DNA from: Bacteroidia bacterium
GTDB taxonomy: Bacteria > Bacteroidota > Bacteroidia > Bacteroidales > F082
Direction of reading: 5' to 3'
DNA: 64,000 nt
Assembly (NCBI GenBank): GCA_021287165.1
Contig: JAJTAY010000031.1
Span: 1-64,000 of the forward strand
The notes under the pieces are model-generated. The model was not told the DNA's origin and searched no databases. It saw only the letters and a list, made by a program, of their open reading frames with translations. Position numbers and translations under genes: made by a program. Positions 34,040-41,863 of this stretch are shown one piece after another. Position 1 is the first letter of the stretch; each line of letters opens with the position of its first letter.

Positions 34040-35077
34040 TTAAGCCGGATTGCTGGCGGCAAGTCCGCACAGCTGATAAAGCACTCGCGCGCCCACATTG
34101 CCATCCCATTGATCGTCAGGGCCGGGCGCCACCTCGCACAGATCGAAACCAACGATTGATTTGCCAGACTCAACAACTGCATTCAGCAAAAAAATCAATT
34201 CTTCAAATTGCAGTCCACCAGGTACCGGGGTGCCGGTATGCGGGCAGAGCTTTGGATCGAGACCGTCGATATCGACCGAAAAATATACCTTTTCAGGCAG
34301 CTGGGCGATGATGTCGGACACCACACTTTTCCAGCTTTCACCAGCAAACATCCTCCGGCGCACATCACGATCGAAGAACACTTTTATGCGATCGGGCTGA
34401 CTTTTAACAAGCAATGCCTCTTCCTCACAATAGTCGCGGATTCCAACCGAAACCAGCTTTGAAATACTGTTGTATTGCAAGGCATTAAAAAATATAGACG
34501 CATGCGAATACCTGAAGCCTTCATAGGCATCTCTCAGGTCGAGGTGAGCGTCAATGTGCAAGACCCCATATTCAGCTTTACCGGAGAGGTAATGATGATA
34601 ACCCAGCGGTACGCTATGGTCACCGCCAATCACTCCTACTATCTTGCCTCTTTGTTTCCACCAGTCGACGCGGTTTGCAAGCCATGTTCGCACATCCTCG
34701 TTGGCACGCCGGATGCGATCGTACATTTCCCGGTACTTCGACTTTTCCTGAACATCAATGCCCTCCTCCAATGCCTCAATGATTGCCCTTGCATCTTTCC
34801 TCAGTCCTGCATGAAGCACTTTGAAATGCTTGGGGAACTCGTCCATCCAGATACCTTTCTTCCAAAGCTCTGGAAAATCGTGATGATGCAGGTCGACCTG
34901 CATTGAGGCTTCTTTAATAGCATCAGGCCCGCCGAAAGTTCCAGATCCATAGCTCACCGTAAGTTCCCAGTTAACGGGGATTATCACTATAGATGCATCA
35001 TCTTCGGTATACGGAAGTCCATAAATACCAGCATCATGCGTAGCCGGAGCATTGGGATTAAAATCAGGTAAGATCAT
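34040..35077 (-). CDS. Arginase/agmatinase/formiminoglutamase family hydrolase
   Basis: 345 residues from MILPDFNPNAPATHDAGIYG; the longer ORF start adds residues read from the upstream intergenic DNA. The binuclear manganese ligands are visible: GGDHSVPLG (His), HIDAHLDLRDAY (Asp, His, Asp) and SVDIDGLDPKLCP (two Asp). The fold belongs to the ureohydrolases; GGLQFEELIFLLNAV is also typical. The Bacteroidota members of this branch are usually annotated as agmatinase-family or formimidoylglutamase, and the sequence alone does not settle which amine is hydrolysed. No hut or speA gene is nearby. Confidence 0.87.
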   Translation of the reverse strand: MILPDFNPNAPATHDAGIYGLPYTEDDASIVIIPVNWELTVSYGSGTFGGPDAIKEASMQVDLHHHDFPELWKKGIWMDEFPKHFKVLHAGLRKDARAIIEALEEGIDVQEKSKYREMYDRIRRANEDVRTWLANRVDWWKQRGKIVGVIGGDHSVPLGYHHYLSGKAEYGVLHIDAHLDLRDAYEGFRYSHASIFFNALQYNSISKLVSVGIRDYCEEEALLVKSQPDRIKVFFDRDVRRRMFAGESWKSVVSDIIAQLPEKVYFSVDIDGLDPKLCPHTGTPVPGGLQFEELIFLLNAVVESGKSIVGFDLCEVAPGPDDQWDGNVGARVLYQLCGLAASNPA

Positions 35078-35130
35078 GGGCTTATTGGTATGTGAAAGTG
35101 CAAAATTCCAAAAAAAAGAAGCTGTTTGGT

Positions 35131-35138
35131 TACTTTTG
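35131..35138 (+). promoter_or_regulatory. -7 box of the MBL hydrolase gene
   Basis: TACTTTTG. It sits inside the longest possible coding frame, implying that translation starts downstream of it. Confidence 0.55.
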
Positions 35139-35157
35139 CACAAATACATCAGGGCAT

Positions 35158-35979
35158 TTGGATCTTTTCAGCGCATTATACGCCATCGAGTTCTGCAGTT
35201 TGGCCAGCGGCAGCAGTGGAAATTGCTACTACGTGGGGCATCACGACGGGGCGCTGCTGATCGATGCAGGGATCAGCCTGCGCCGCATTGAAAAATCGCT
35301 TCGAGCGTTTGGACGCGATGTCCACAATGTAAAGGGTGTTTTGCTTACGCACAACCATATTGACCATATTGCCGGGCTTGAACTATTAGCAGAGAAATAC
35401 ACCTTTAATATATATGCAAGCAGGCAGGTTGCGGAAGCTATGCGCGAATACTACGATCAAGACAGAAGACTTGTTCAGGCACTGGTTGAAGTCGTTCCCG
35501 GAAAGAGTTTTGTCACGGCAGGTTTTAGTGTAACGGCATTTGAGGTTGATCACGACGCACCGGGGACATTAGGTTTTCATGTACGAAACAGCAACACCAG
35601 TCTGGCTATAGCAACCGACCTTGGTCATATTGGCCGCTTTGCACATGCCTTGCTGCCATTGGCTGAAGTGTTAATACTTGAAGCCAATTACGACAGCCTG
35701 ATGCTGGAAACCGGGCCATACCCACCGTATCTTCGGCATCGAATCAGCAGCAATTCGGGTCATTTGGGCAATCATCAGGCTGCAGAGTTTGTGGCAAGGC
35801 ATTGCAGGACAAGGCTGAAACATTTGTTTCTCGCTCACCTGAGTAAGGAAAACAACCACCCGGAAAAGGTGACCGAAGCATTTGAGTCGGCTTTTGAGAA
35901 ATTTAAATTCTCCCGATCAAGGCTGGAAACGCTCGTTTGTCTGGATCGAACAAAAAGGTCAGGGCTGTATCGGTTCTAG
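35158..35979 (+). CDS. YycJ-like metallo-beta-lactamase-fold hydrolase
   Basis: About 273 residues. The longest frame starts at the ATG at 35092, but that overlaps the -7 box and leaves only 14 bases to the divergent gene, so the TTG at 35158 is a likelier start (the exact start is uncertain). The core begins IEFCSLASGSSGNCYYVG. Metal-binding LLTHNHIDHIAGLE has Asn where most family members have Glu/Lys/Ala in HxHxDH. Asp in IATDLGHIG and His in LAHLSKENNHPEKV complete the two-metal site. YycJ proteins are thought to be 5'-exo DNases that help in mismatch repair; other MBL hydrolases have different substrates. Cytoplasmic. Confidence 0.82.
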   Translation: MDLFSALYAIEFCSLASGSSGNCYYVGHHDGALLIDAGISLRRIEKSLRAFGRDVHNVKGVLLTHNHIDHIAGLELLAEKYTFNIYASRQVAEAMREYYDQDRRLVQALVEVVPGKSFVTAGFSVTAFEVDHDAPGTLGFHVRNSNTSLAIATDLGHIGRFAHALLPLAEVLILEANYDSLMLETGPYPPYLRHRISSNSGHLGNHQAAEFVARHCRTRLKHLFLAHLSKENNHPEKVTEAFESAFEKFKFSRSRLETLVCLDRTKRSGLYRF

Positions 35980-36033
35980 AAAAGGGGCTTTATAACTTCT
36001 CCCCCACTGGCGAGAACAATCAATATCAAACGT

Positions 36034-36735
36034 TTAACCTTTCTGACTGATGAGCGAGAGGGTATCGTAGTCCAGAATTTCGAGGGTGTCGTTGGTTAAT
36101 TCGATAAGTCCGTCAGTCTTAAATTTTGTAAGTATGCGGGCAATACTTTCAATCGACATTCCACTTAGCTCAGCAAAATCGCGTCGTGATAGCTGCAATG
36201 GAAACTTATGAGATTTATATATTCTGTTGGAAAGGCATAGGAGTACATCGGCAAGCCTGCCATAGGTTTGTTTTTTGGTAAGGCAGAAAAATCGGCCACT
36301 CGTAATGATTTTTTGTTCTGCGAGCGTGCTTATCATTTTATTGGCAAATGATCCGTTGTTTTTAATTACCTCCCTCAGCGCATTTATCTCTACCAGACTT
36401 ACTTCGCTATCGATATACGCCTGCACCGAATGGTGGAAGACGGATGTGCCTTCGTGCAGGCTTGCAAGTCCAATAATATTGATAGGTGCAAAGATTTGAA
36501 GAATGAGGTTTTCGTTGTTCGACTCGAGGAAGCTTTTCAGCAGGCCTTTGTTGAGGATAATGATATGTGAAGCGAAAGTGCCCTGTTTGCATATCATTTC
36601 ACCTTTTGAGTATTGAACTTTTATGGTTTTCCCTTCAAGAAAAGAAAGTTCATCCTCAGTGAGATGATTCATACATTCGAGAGAATTGCTACCGATTGAG
36701 CAGCTATTTCGCAATATATCAGGGTGTTTTGTCAT
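36034..36735 (-). CDS. Crp/Fnr family transcriptional regulator
   Basis: 233 residues. A cyclic-nucleotide-like effector domain at about 20-140 (YSKGEMICKQGTFASHIIILNKGLLKSF) is followed by a long dimerisation helix and a winged helix-turn-helix near 175-215. The recognition helix is MSIESIARILTKF; its Glu and Arg correspond to the DNA-contacting Glu and Arg of FNR. Cysteines lie at 12, 21, 49 and in FFCL and LLCL, but no CxxC or FNR cluster spacing is present, so oxygen sensing by a [4Fe-4S] cluster is doubtful. It is divergent from the octaheme operon and shares an intergenic region with an FNR-like palindrome, so I infer it controls that operon and itself. Confidence 0.9.
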   Translation of the reverse strand: MTKHPDILRNSCSIGSNSLECMNHLTEDELSFLEGKTIKVQYSKGEMICKQGTFASHIIILNKGLLKSFLESNNENLILQIFAPINIIGLASLHEGTSVFHHSVQAYIDSEVSLVEINALREVIKNNGSFANKMISTLAEQKIITSGRFFCLTKKQTYGRLADVLLCLSNRIYKSHKFPLQLSRRDFAELSGMSIESIARILTKFKTDGLIELTNDTLEILDYDTLSLISQKG

Positions 36736-36767
36736 TTTGGCCTAAGCTGGCGTTTTGTGCATTTGTG

Positions 36768-36775
36768 CAAATATA
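36768..36775 (-). promoter_or_regulatory. -7 box of the Crp/Fnr gene
   Basis: Plus-strand CAAATATA, minus-strand TATATTTG. The expected start is near 36762, which places the palindrome at 36799-36812 about 44 bases upstream. Confidence 0.6.
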
Positions 36776-36798
36776 ATCAAATTCTGTCAAGCTAATAC

Positions 36799-36812
36799 TT
36801 GACGCAGATCAA
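36799..36812. promoter_or_regulatory. FNR-type operator TTGAC-N4-ATCAA
   Basis: The half-sites TTGAC and ATCAA match the FNR consensus TTGAT-N4-ATCAA at nine of ten positions, between the divergent Crp/Fnr gene and the octaheme cytochrome gene. Centre 36805.5, close to -44 from the regulator's promoter and about -98 from the operon's likely start. The recognition helix of the adjacent regulator keeps the Glu and Arg used by FNR. Confidence 0.65.
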
Positions 36813-36889
36813 AAGAAATGACGACGAGAATGTCAGTTTGCGTTGACCAACAAGGGTTGGAAATGTTAAATAAATCTTAAAATCAGGTT

Positions 36890-36897
36890 TAGTTTTG
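36890..36897 (+). promoter_or_regulatory. -7 box of the octaheme operon
   Basis: TAGTTTTG, 28 bases before the ATG at 36926. No good -33 TTG at the right distance, which fits a promoter needing an activator. Confidence 0.6.
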
Positions 36898-36925
36898 CTT
36901 GTGAAAAAAGTAACAGAAACCTGAT

Positions 36926-38506
36926 ATGAAATCGCTACTTGAAAAAATTATCTCCTTTCTTGTGGTCATTGTGTTGCCTGTCCTTGTGATTTACTTCACG
37001 ATACATTTTGGCCTTAAACGCAACGATCCACCAAAAAGGGAAATCGAGTTGAGATCGCAACAACAGCCAAAGGTCGATCACAGTGAGTTTGCCATTCTGC
37101 AGCAAAATTTCACCGATCCCCGGAAGGTTACAGAGGCTTGTTTATCATGTCATAACAAGCGCGACGACGAGCTGATGATCAGCACGCACTGGCTTTGGGA
37201 ACGCGAGGTAGAGTTGCCCGGCAAGGGATTGGTTAAGATTGGCAAAAAACACATCAATAACAATTTCTGCACAGGTCCGCTCGGCAACAACGGATCCTGC
37301 ATGCGCTGCCATATTGGTTATGGATGGGAAGATCACAACTTCGACTTTAATAACCCAAACAACATCGACTGTCTGGTTTGCCATGACAAGACCGATACCT
37401 ACTTCAAGCAGAAAGGCATGGCCGGCTGGCCTGCAACACCGGCTACTGCCAATGAAGAGTTTAAAGTACCCGACTACAACTATGTGGCTCAGAACGTAGG
37501 ACACCCTGACAGGAGCAATTGCGGCGTGTGCCATTTTTATGGCGGTGGCGGCAACAATGTTAAACATGGAGATCTTGAGGAAGCCCTCAACAATACGACA
37601 CGCAAGGTGGATGTTCACATGGGGGTTGACGGGCCTGACATGACCTGTGTTGACTGTCATATCACCGAAAGACACAATATCAAAGGCCGCTCGTACTCGG
37701 TTTCGGCCAGCAACGATAACCGCATCAGCTGCGAGAACTGTCATACCAGCCGTCCGCACAACGACAAAATACTTGATTTCCACTACAATAAAATAGCCTG
37801 CCAAACCTGTCACATCCCTGTATATGCCAAGGTTAACGGCACAGTGATGTATTGGGACTGGAGCAAGGCCGGGCTGAAAGATGCGGACGGCAATGGGTAT
37901 AAAGAATATGATGCGGATCATAATTACAGTTATTTGTCGATAAAGGGACGCTTTGTTTATGATGACCACGTAAAGCCGGATTATCTGTGGTTCAATGGGT
38001 TAGCCAACCACAACATCATGGACGACAGCATTACCCACGTTCCGGTGCAGATTAATACCCTTTATGGCGATTACAGAGATCCCAACGCAAAAATCTGGCC
38101 TGTGAAAATACACCGTGGCAAACAGGCATACGACCCGGTTACCGGCAAGCTGCTGACAATGAAGCTTTTCGCACACAATAAAGGTGAAGGTGCATTCTGG
38201 GAAGACCTGGATTGGGAAACTGCCATTAAACTTGGCATGGAAACGTATGGTAGGGAATGGAGCGGTAAATACGACTTTGTTGAAACCGAAGTGTACTGGC
38301 CTCTAAACCACATGGTTAGCGTGAAGGAAGAAACACTTAGCTGTACTGATTGTCATACGCGCAGCCCAAAAGGCCGACTTGCAAAGCTCAACGATTTCTA
38401 TCTGCCCGGCCGTGATTATTCGAAAGCCGTAGATTATTCGGGTTTTGCAGTAATCATCATCGCCCTCCTGGGGGTTATCATTCACGCCATCAAACGTATG
38501 TTCTGA
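36926..38506 (+). CDS. Octaheme c-type cytochrome, tetrathionate reductase (OTR) family
   Basis: 526 residues. Eight CxxCH haem sites are visible in order: CLSCH, CMRCH, CLVCH, CGVCH, CVDCH, CENCH, CQTCH and, after a long gap, CTDCH. An N-terminal membrane segment (about 9-28) and a C-terminal one (about 505-522) flank a periplasmic haem domain, so it should be anchored at both ends. The haem number and layout fit the octaheme tetrathionate reductase family, whose enzymes reduce tetrathionate, nitrite or hydroxylamine in vitro; the physiological substrate is uncertain. No CxxCK site is seen, unlike NrfA. It is first gene of an operon with a cytochrome b and rhodaneses, which points to sulfur compounds. 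Confidence 0.87.
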   Translation: MKSLLEKIISFLVVIVLPVLVIYFTIHFGLKRNDPPKREIELRSQQQPKVDHSEFAILQQNFTDPRKVTEACLSCHNKRDDELMISTHWLWEREVELPGKGLVKIGKKHINNNFCTGPLGNNGSCMRCHIGYGWEDHNFDFNNPNNIDCLVCHDKTDTYFKQKGMAGWPATPATANEEFKVPDYNYVAQNVGHPDRSNCGVCHFYGGGGNNVKHGDLEEALNNTTRKVDVHMGVDGPDMTCVDCHITERHNIKGRSYSVSASNDNRISCENCHTSRPHNDKILDFHYNKIACQTCHIPVYAKVNGTVMYWDWSKAGLKDADGNGYKEYDADHNYSYLSIKGRFVYDDHVKPDYLWFNGLANHNIMDDSITHVPVQINTLYGDYRDPNAKIWPVKIHRGKQAYDPVTGKLLTMKLFAHNKGEGAFWEDLDWETAIKLGMETYGREWSGKYDFVETEVYWPLNHMVSVKEETLSCTDCHTRSPKGRLAKLNDFYLPGRDYSKAVDYSGFAVIIIALLGVIIHAIKRMF

Positions 38507-38520
38507 AAAACCAAAAAGTC

Positions 38521-39174
38521 ATGGAATACAAGAAACAATACCTCTATCTGAAATTCGAGCGCTTTTGGCACTGGGCGCAGATGCTGCTTGTGCTTCTGCT
38601 GGCCCTTACCGGGTTTGAGATTCACGGTAACCTTACCCTGATAGGCTTTGAAAACGCTGTGCGCATTCACAATGCGGCTGCATGGACGTTCATGGGGCTT
38701 GCGGTGGTGTCGATCTTCTGGATGATCGTCTCTGGACAGTACATCAATTTTATCCCCACCACAAAGAAGCTTAAAGAGCAGGTCCGCTACTACACTTCAG
38801 GTATTTTCAAGGGCATGCCGCACCCCACGCACAAGGAGTTGTACAACAAGCTCAACCCCTTGCAAAGACTCACCTATGCCGGCTTGTTGTTCCTGATTTT
38901 CCCTGTTCAGATTATTACCGGTTTAGCCTATATGTACTTCCGCTACCCGCAGAATCCTGTCGACGCCGATGGCCTTATGGTGGCCGTGTTGCTTCACACC
39001 CTGGGTTCATTTCTGGTGGTTGCATTTGTGATTGTGCATGTGTATATGACTACAACAGGCAACACCATCACCTCAAACCTGAAGGCGATGATATCGGGTT
39101 ATGAAAGAGAAGCGGCCGGAAAGAAAGACGACGCTGATCACCCGAAAGAAGAAGTAAATGATCAAACCAAATAA
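38521..39174 (+). CDS. Membrane cytochrome b (Ni/Fe-hydrogenase or thiosulfate-reductase type)
   Basis: 217 residues with four membrane helices (about 17-36, 50-72, 118-140, 152-178). Candidate haem b ligands are His in FERFWHWAQML (helix 1), RIHNAAAWTFMG (helix 2), and LLHTLGSFLVVAFVIVHVYM (helix 4, two His). The pattern fits the cytochrome b561/b6-like family that takes electrons from quinol. A charged tail (GKKDDADHPKEEV) follows. Fourteen bases downstream of the octaheme gene, so I infer it forms the quinol-oxidising membrane partner of that cytochrome. Confidence 0.85.
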   Translation: MEYKKQYLYLKFERFWHWAQMLLVLLLALTGFEIHGNLTLIGFENAVRIHNAAAWTFMGLAVVSIFWMIVSGQYINFIPTTKKLKEQVRYYTSGIFKGMPHPTHKELYNKLNPLQRLTYAGLLFLIFPVQIITGLAYMYFRYPQNPVDADGLMVAVLLHTLGSFLVVAFVIVHVYMTTTGNTITSNLKAMISGYEREAAGKKDDADHPKEEVNDQTK

Positions 39175-39193
39175 AACATAAAACCTGCATACA

Positions 39194-39715
39194 ATGAAAA
39201 CTTTAAGATTAATCAGCCTTTTTGCATTGATGGCGCTTATTGCGGGTGCCTGCAGCAAACAGGACAGTTTCAAATCGGCCGACGAAATGGTGGCTAAAGC
39301 CATGAAGCATGTAAAGCTGATGACCCCACAGGAACTGCATGATATGATGGAGGCCGGCGAAGAAACATATATTCTCATCGACGTTCGCCAGGAAAAGGAG
39401 CATTATTATGGCTATATCCCGGGCTCTGTTGTTTTGCCGCGCGGCAGCCTCGAGTTCAACATTGCCGACACAGCTTTTTGGGAAAATGAAGGCATGTATA
39501 TGCCTGAAAAATCGGACAAAATCATTGTCTACTGCAAAAAAGGCCAACGCGGAATTCTGGCAGCCGAAACCCTCGGCAAGCTGGGCTACACCAATGTTTA
39601 TGCCATTGAAGGCGGTTGGAAAAACTGGGAACTCACCTATCCTGATCTGATTGAAAAAGATCTTGACAAATTGGGTGGCCACAGCAGTAAGCCGGCTTCA
39701 TCGGGCGGATGCTGA
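39194..39715 (+). CDS. Rhodanese-domain lipoprotein (single domain)
   Basis: 173 residues. Lipobox LIAGAC with Cys near residue 20, so it should be lipid-anchored in the periplasm or at the outer membrane. One rhodanese domain at about 40-150: LIDVRQEKEHYYGYIPGSVVLPRG, active-site loop IVYCKKGQRGILAAETL with the catalytic Cys, and YAIEGGWKNWE. Rhodaneses carry sulfane sulfur as a Cys persulfide. The C-terminus ends in a Ser/Gly-rich tail with a last Cys (SSGGC). Part of the octaheme operon. Confidence 0.9.
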   Translation: MKTLRLISLFALMALIAGACSKQDSFKSADEMVAKAMKHVKLMTPQELHDMMEAGEETYILIDVRQEKEHYYGYIPGSVVLPRGSLEFNIADTAFWENEGMYMPEKSDKIIVYCKKGQRGILAAETLGKLGYTNVYAIEGGWKNWELTYPDLIEKDLDKLGGHSSKPASSGGC

Positions 39716-39768
39716 CAAGTAATGAAAGTTTTAATCATCAAATAGTTTAACCTAAACACTTATCAAAA

Positions 39769-40737
39769 ATGAAAAAGTTTGCGATTTACTTCATCGGGTT
39801 GTTCCTTATCCCCGCTCTCAGCCTCACAAGCTGCAAAAAGGATGCTGAAGAACAGAATAAATATGAAATTCTGGTTGACTACCTGAAAACCAATGCTGCT
39901 TTCGATCTTCCCGCAATGCACTCCACTGGTTGGGCAGTTTCCGCCACCGCACTCAACAATGCCCTTGCCGAATACTACATCATCGACCTGCGTTCGGCCG
40001 CCGACTTCGCACAGGGTCGCATCCAGGGCGCCGTCAACTCAACAATGGCCAATGTTTTGAATGAAGCCAAAAACGCAGGATCGAAAAAGATCATGTTGGT
40101 ATGCTATTCAGGACAAACCGCTGCCTTTGCCGTTCCGGCCCTGCGCCTCAGCGGATATCCCAACACTTTCTTCCTGAAGTGGGGCATGAGTGCATGGACC
40201 TCACAACGCGACGTTTGGACATCCAAAATCGGCAATGTTGCTATCCAGCCCAATATTCACGCCAACTGGACGACACCTCCGGCATTTGTTGCCAATAAAG
40301 ATTGGGGCAAAACACCTAAAGTTACCAGCAGCTCCGACGATGGCGCTACAATAATGAAAGAACGCATTGCGGCCGTTTTGGCTGAAGGACCAAAATTTGT
40401 TGCTCCTGCAGATGTTTTGGCAAACCCACAGAACTATTTCATCAACAACTACTGGACTGAGGCCAACGTAGCAGCAAATGGCAACGGTCACATCAAGGGC
40501 GCTTACAGGATCAACCCCATTACCTTGACAGCCAATGAATTCAAATTCCTCAACCCTGACCAGAAAATTGTAACATACTGCTTTACCGGACAAACATCCG
40601 CAGCTGTTACTTTCTATCTCCGCATGCTGGGCTACGATGCCTACGGACTGCAGTGGGGTGCCAACGCCCTGATCAACTCGCAAATGACCTCGAACAAGTG
40701 GCCTGAAGGACAGCAGAACTTCCCGCTCGTTCCCTGA
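39769..40737 (+). CDS. Tandem rhodanese lipoprotein, both active-site Cys kept
   Basis: 322 residues. Lipobox LSLTSC with Cys near residue 22. Domain 1 at about 50-150 has IDLRSAADFAQGRIQGAVN and the active loop MLVCYSGQTAAFAV. Domain 2 at about 200-320 has HIKGAYRINPI and the active loop IVTYCFTGQTSAAVTFY. Both loops share C(Y/F)(S/T)GQT, so they form one subfamily; domain 2 lacks the usual DxR strand (it reads INNYWTEANVA). In classical tandem rhodaneses only the second domain keeps its Cys. Probably a sulfane-sulfur carrier acting with the octaheme cytochrome. A hairpin terminator follows the gene. Confidence 0.85.
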   Translation: MKKFAIYFIGLFLIPALSLTSCKKDAEEQNKYEILVDYLKTNAAFDLPAMHSTGWAVSATALNNALAEYYIIDLRSAADFAQGRIQGAVNSTMANVLNEAKNAGSKKIMLVCYSGQTAAFAVPALRLSGYPNTFFLKWGMSAWTSQRDVWTSKIGNVAIQPNIHANWTTPPAFVANKDWGKTPKVTSSSDDGATIMKERIAAVLAEGPKFVAPADVLANPQNYFINNYWTEANVAANGNGHIKGAYRINPITLTANEFKFLNPDQKIVTYCFTGQTSAAVTFYLRMLGYDAYGLQWGANALINSQMTSNKWPEGQQNFPLVP

Positions 40738-40758
40738 TTCTCATACTAACGCATATTT

Positions 40759-40793
40759 CCCTGAAGGTGTTGGGTAACACCTTCAGGGTTTTT
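40759..40793 (+). terminator. Intra-operon terminator or attenuator
   Basis: A 13-base perfect stem (40759-40771 with 40776-40788), loop GGGT and a T run. It separates the cytochrome and rhodanese genes from the porin and sulfurtransferase genes. Confidence 0.88.
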
Positions 40794-40814
40794 GAAACCC
40801 TATAATTACTCGAA

Positions 40815-41852
40815 ATGAAAACAACACTTCAAATAAGCCTCCTTTTGATGGCCATTTTTCTGGCACCGTCATTTAGCAGTGCTCAGGGATGCGCCCCGGC
40901 CAAGTCGGACGATGGTGTGAGCCTTTTTGGTTTCCTGCAGCCTCAATTCGAAGTCAAATTCGACAAGGATGGCCCCAAAAACTCCTTTACATTCAACAGA
41001 GCACGCATCGGTGTTACCGGATCAATTCCCTACGACATTCAGTATTACGCCGTTATCGAAACCAGCCCATTCAAAGGAAACGCTTTCCTGCTTGATGGTT
41101 TCGTAGCATATAACCGCTGGTCGTTTGCCCGCATTGCGCTCGGCAAGTTCAAATCGCCTTTTACACAGGAAATGGCTACGCCATGCCACGAGCTTAATAC
41201 CATTTATCGTTCCACTGTGGTTAGAGAGCTTGTTGCACCCGACCGCGACTATGGCGTAATGGTGCTTGGTGACCTGCTCGACAAAAAGCTGTCGTATGCG
41301 GTGGCATATACCAACGGCAATGGTCTGGGGGCATTCGACAGCAATAATGGCAAAACCCTCCATAGCCGTATTGTCGTTTCTCCATTCAGCTTCATCAAAG
41401 TTGGGGGCGGCGTACAGTATGGAACGCATAAATCGGTTGTACCCGATTCTGAAACTGAGGACAGCCGTTTCAGGTGGGCTGCTGACTTTCAATTTAAGCA
41501 CAATGCACTTGATATCATGGGCGAATACGTTCATGGTGTCGACAAGGGATCGTATGTTGTTGGCGGTGGTTGTGGCGGAACGCCTACCATCGTTCAGGGC
41601 GACCAGAAACGTCGTGGATATTATTTGCATGCGCAGTATAAGACCAATTTTAACCTGCAGCCGCTTATCCGCTTCGAAAACTGGAACACCGACCTGACAA
41701 CAAAAAATCGCAACGAAAACACCATTGTATTCGGCGCAAATTACTGGCTCAACGACTGGACACGCATCCAGGCCAATTATCTCTATAAATCGGAAGAGCG
41801 CATCGAAGTAAAAAATGACGAGTTTCTGATTCAGGTTCAAGTATTCTTCTAA
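40815..41852 (+). CDS. OprP/OprO-like outer-membrane porin
   Basis: 345 residues. Signal peptide ends near SSAQG. The mature start GVSLFGFLQPQFEVKFDKD, NSFTFNRARIGVTGSIPYDIQYYAVIE, and RIALGKFKSPFTQE (quoted in part) are typical of the phosphate-selective porin O and P family, and the chain ends FLIQVQVFF as expected of an outer-membrane barrel. Relatives form anion-selective channels, so it may admit sulfur oxyanions for the periplasmic enzymes encoded beside it. This role is inference from the operon. Confidence 0.85.
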   Translation: MKTTLQISLLLMAIFLAPSFSSAQGCAPAKSDDGVSLFGFLQPQFEVKFDKDGPKNSFTFNRARIGVTGSIPYDIQYYAVIETSPFKGNAFLLDGFVAYNRWSFARIALGKFKSPFTQEMATPCHELNTIYRSTVVRELVAPDRDYGVMVLGDLLDKKLSYAVAYTNGNGLGAFDSNNGKTLHSRIVVSPFSFIKVGGGVQYGTHKSVVPDSETEDSRFRWAADFQFKHNALDIMGEYVHGVDKGSYVVGGGCGGTPTIVQGDQKRRGYYLHAQYKTNFNLQPLIRFENWNTDLTTKNRNENTIVFGANYWLNDWTRIQANYLYKSEERIEVKNDEFLIQVQVFF

Positions 41853-41863
41853 ACACTATAACA

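Noticed and set aside
37145..37969. Open frame of 274 codons antisense to the octaheme cytochrome
   Set aside because: The sense frame has eight CxxCH motifs. The antisense frame has no support.
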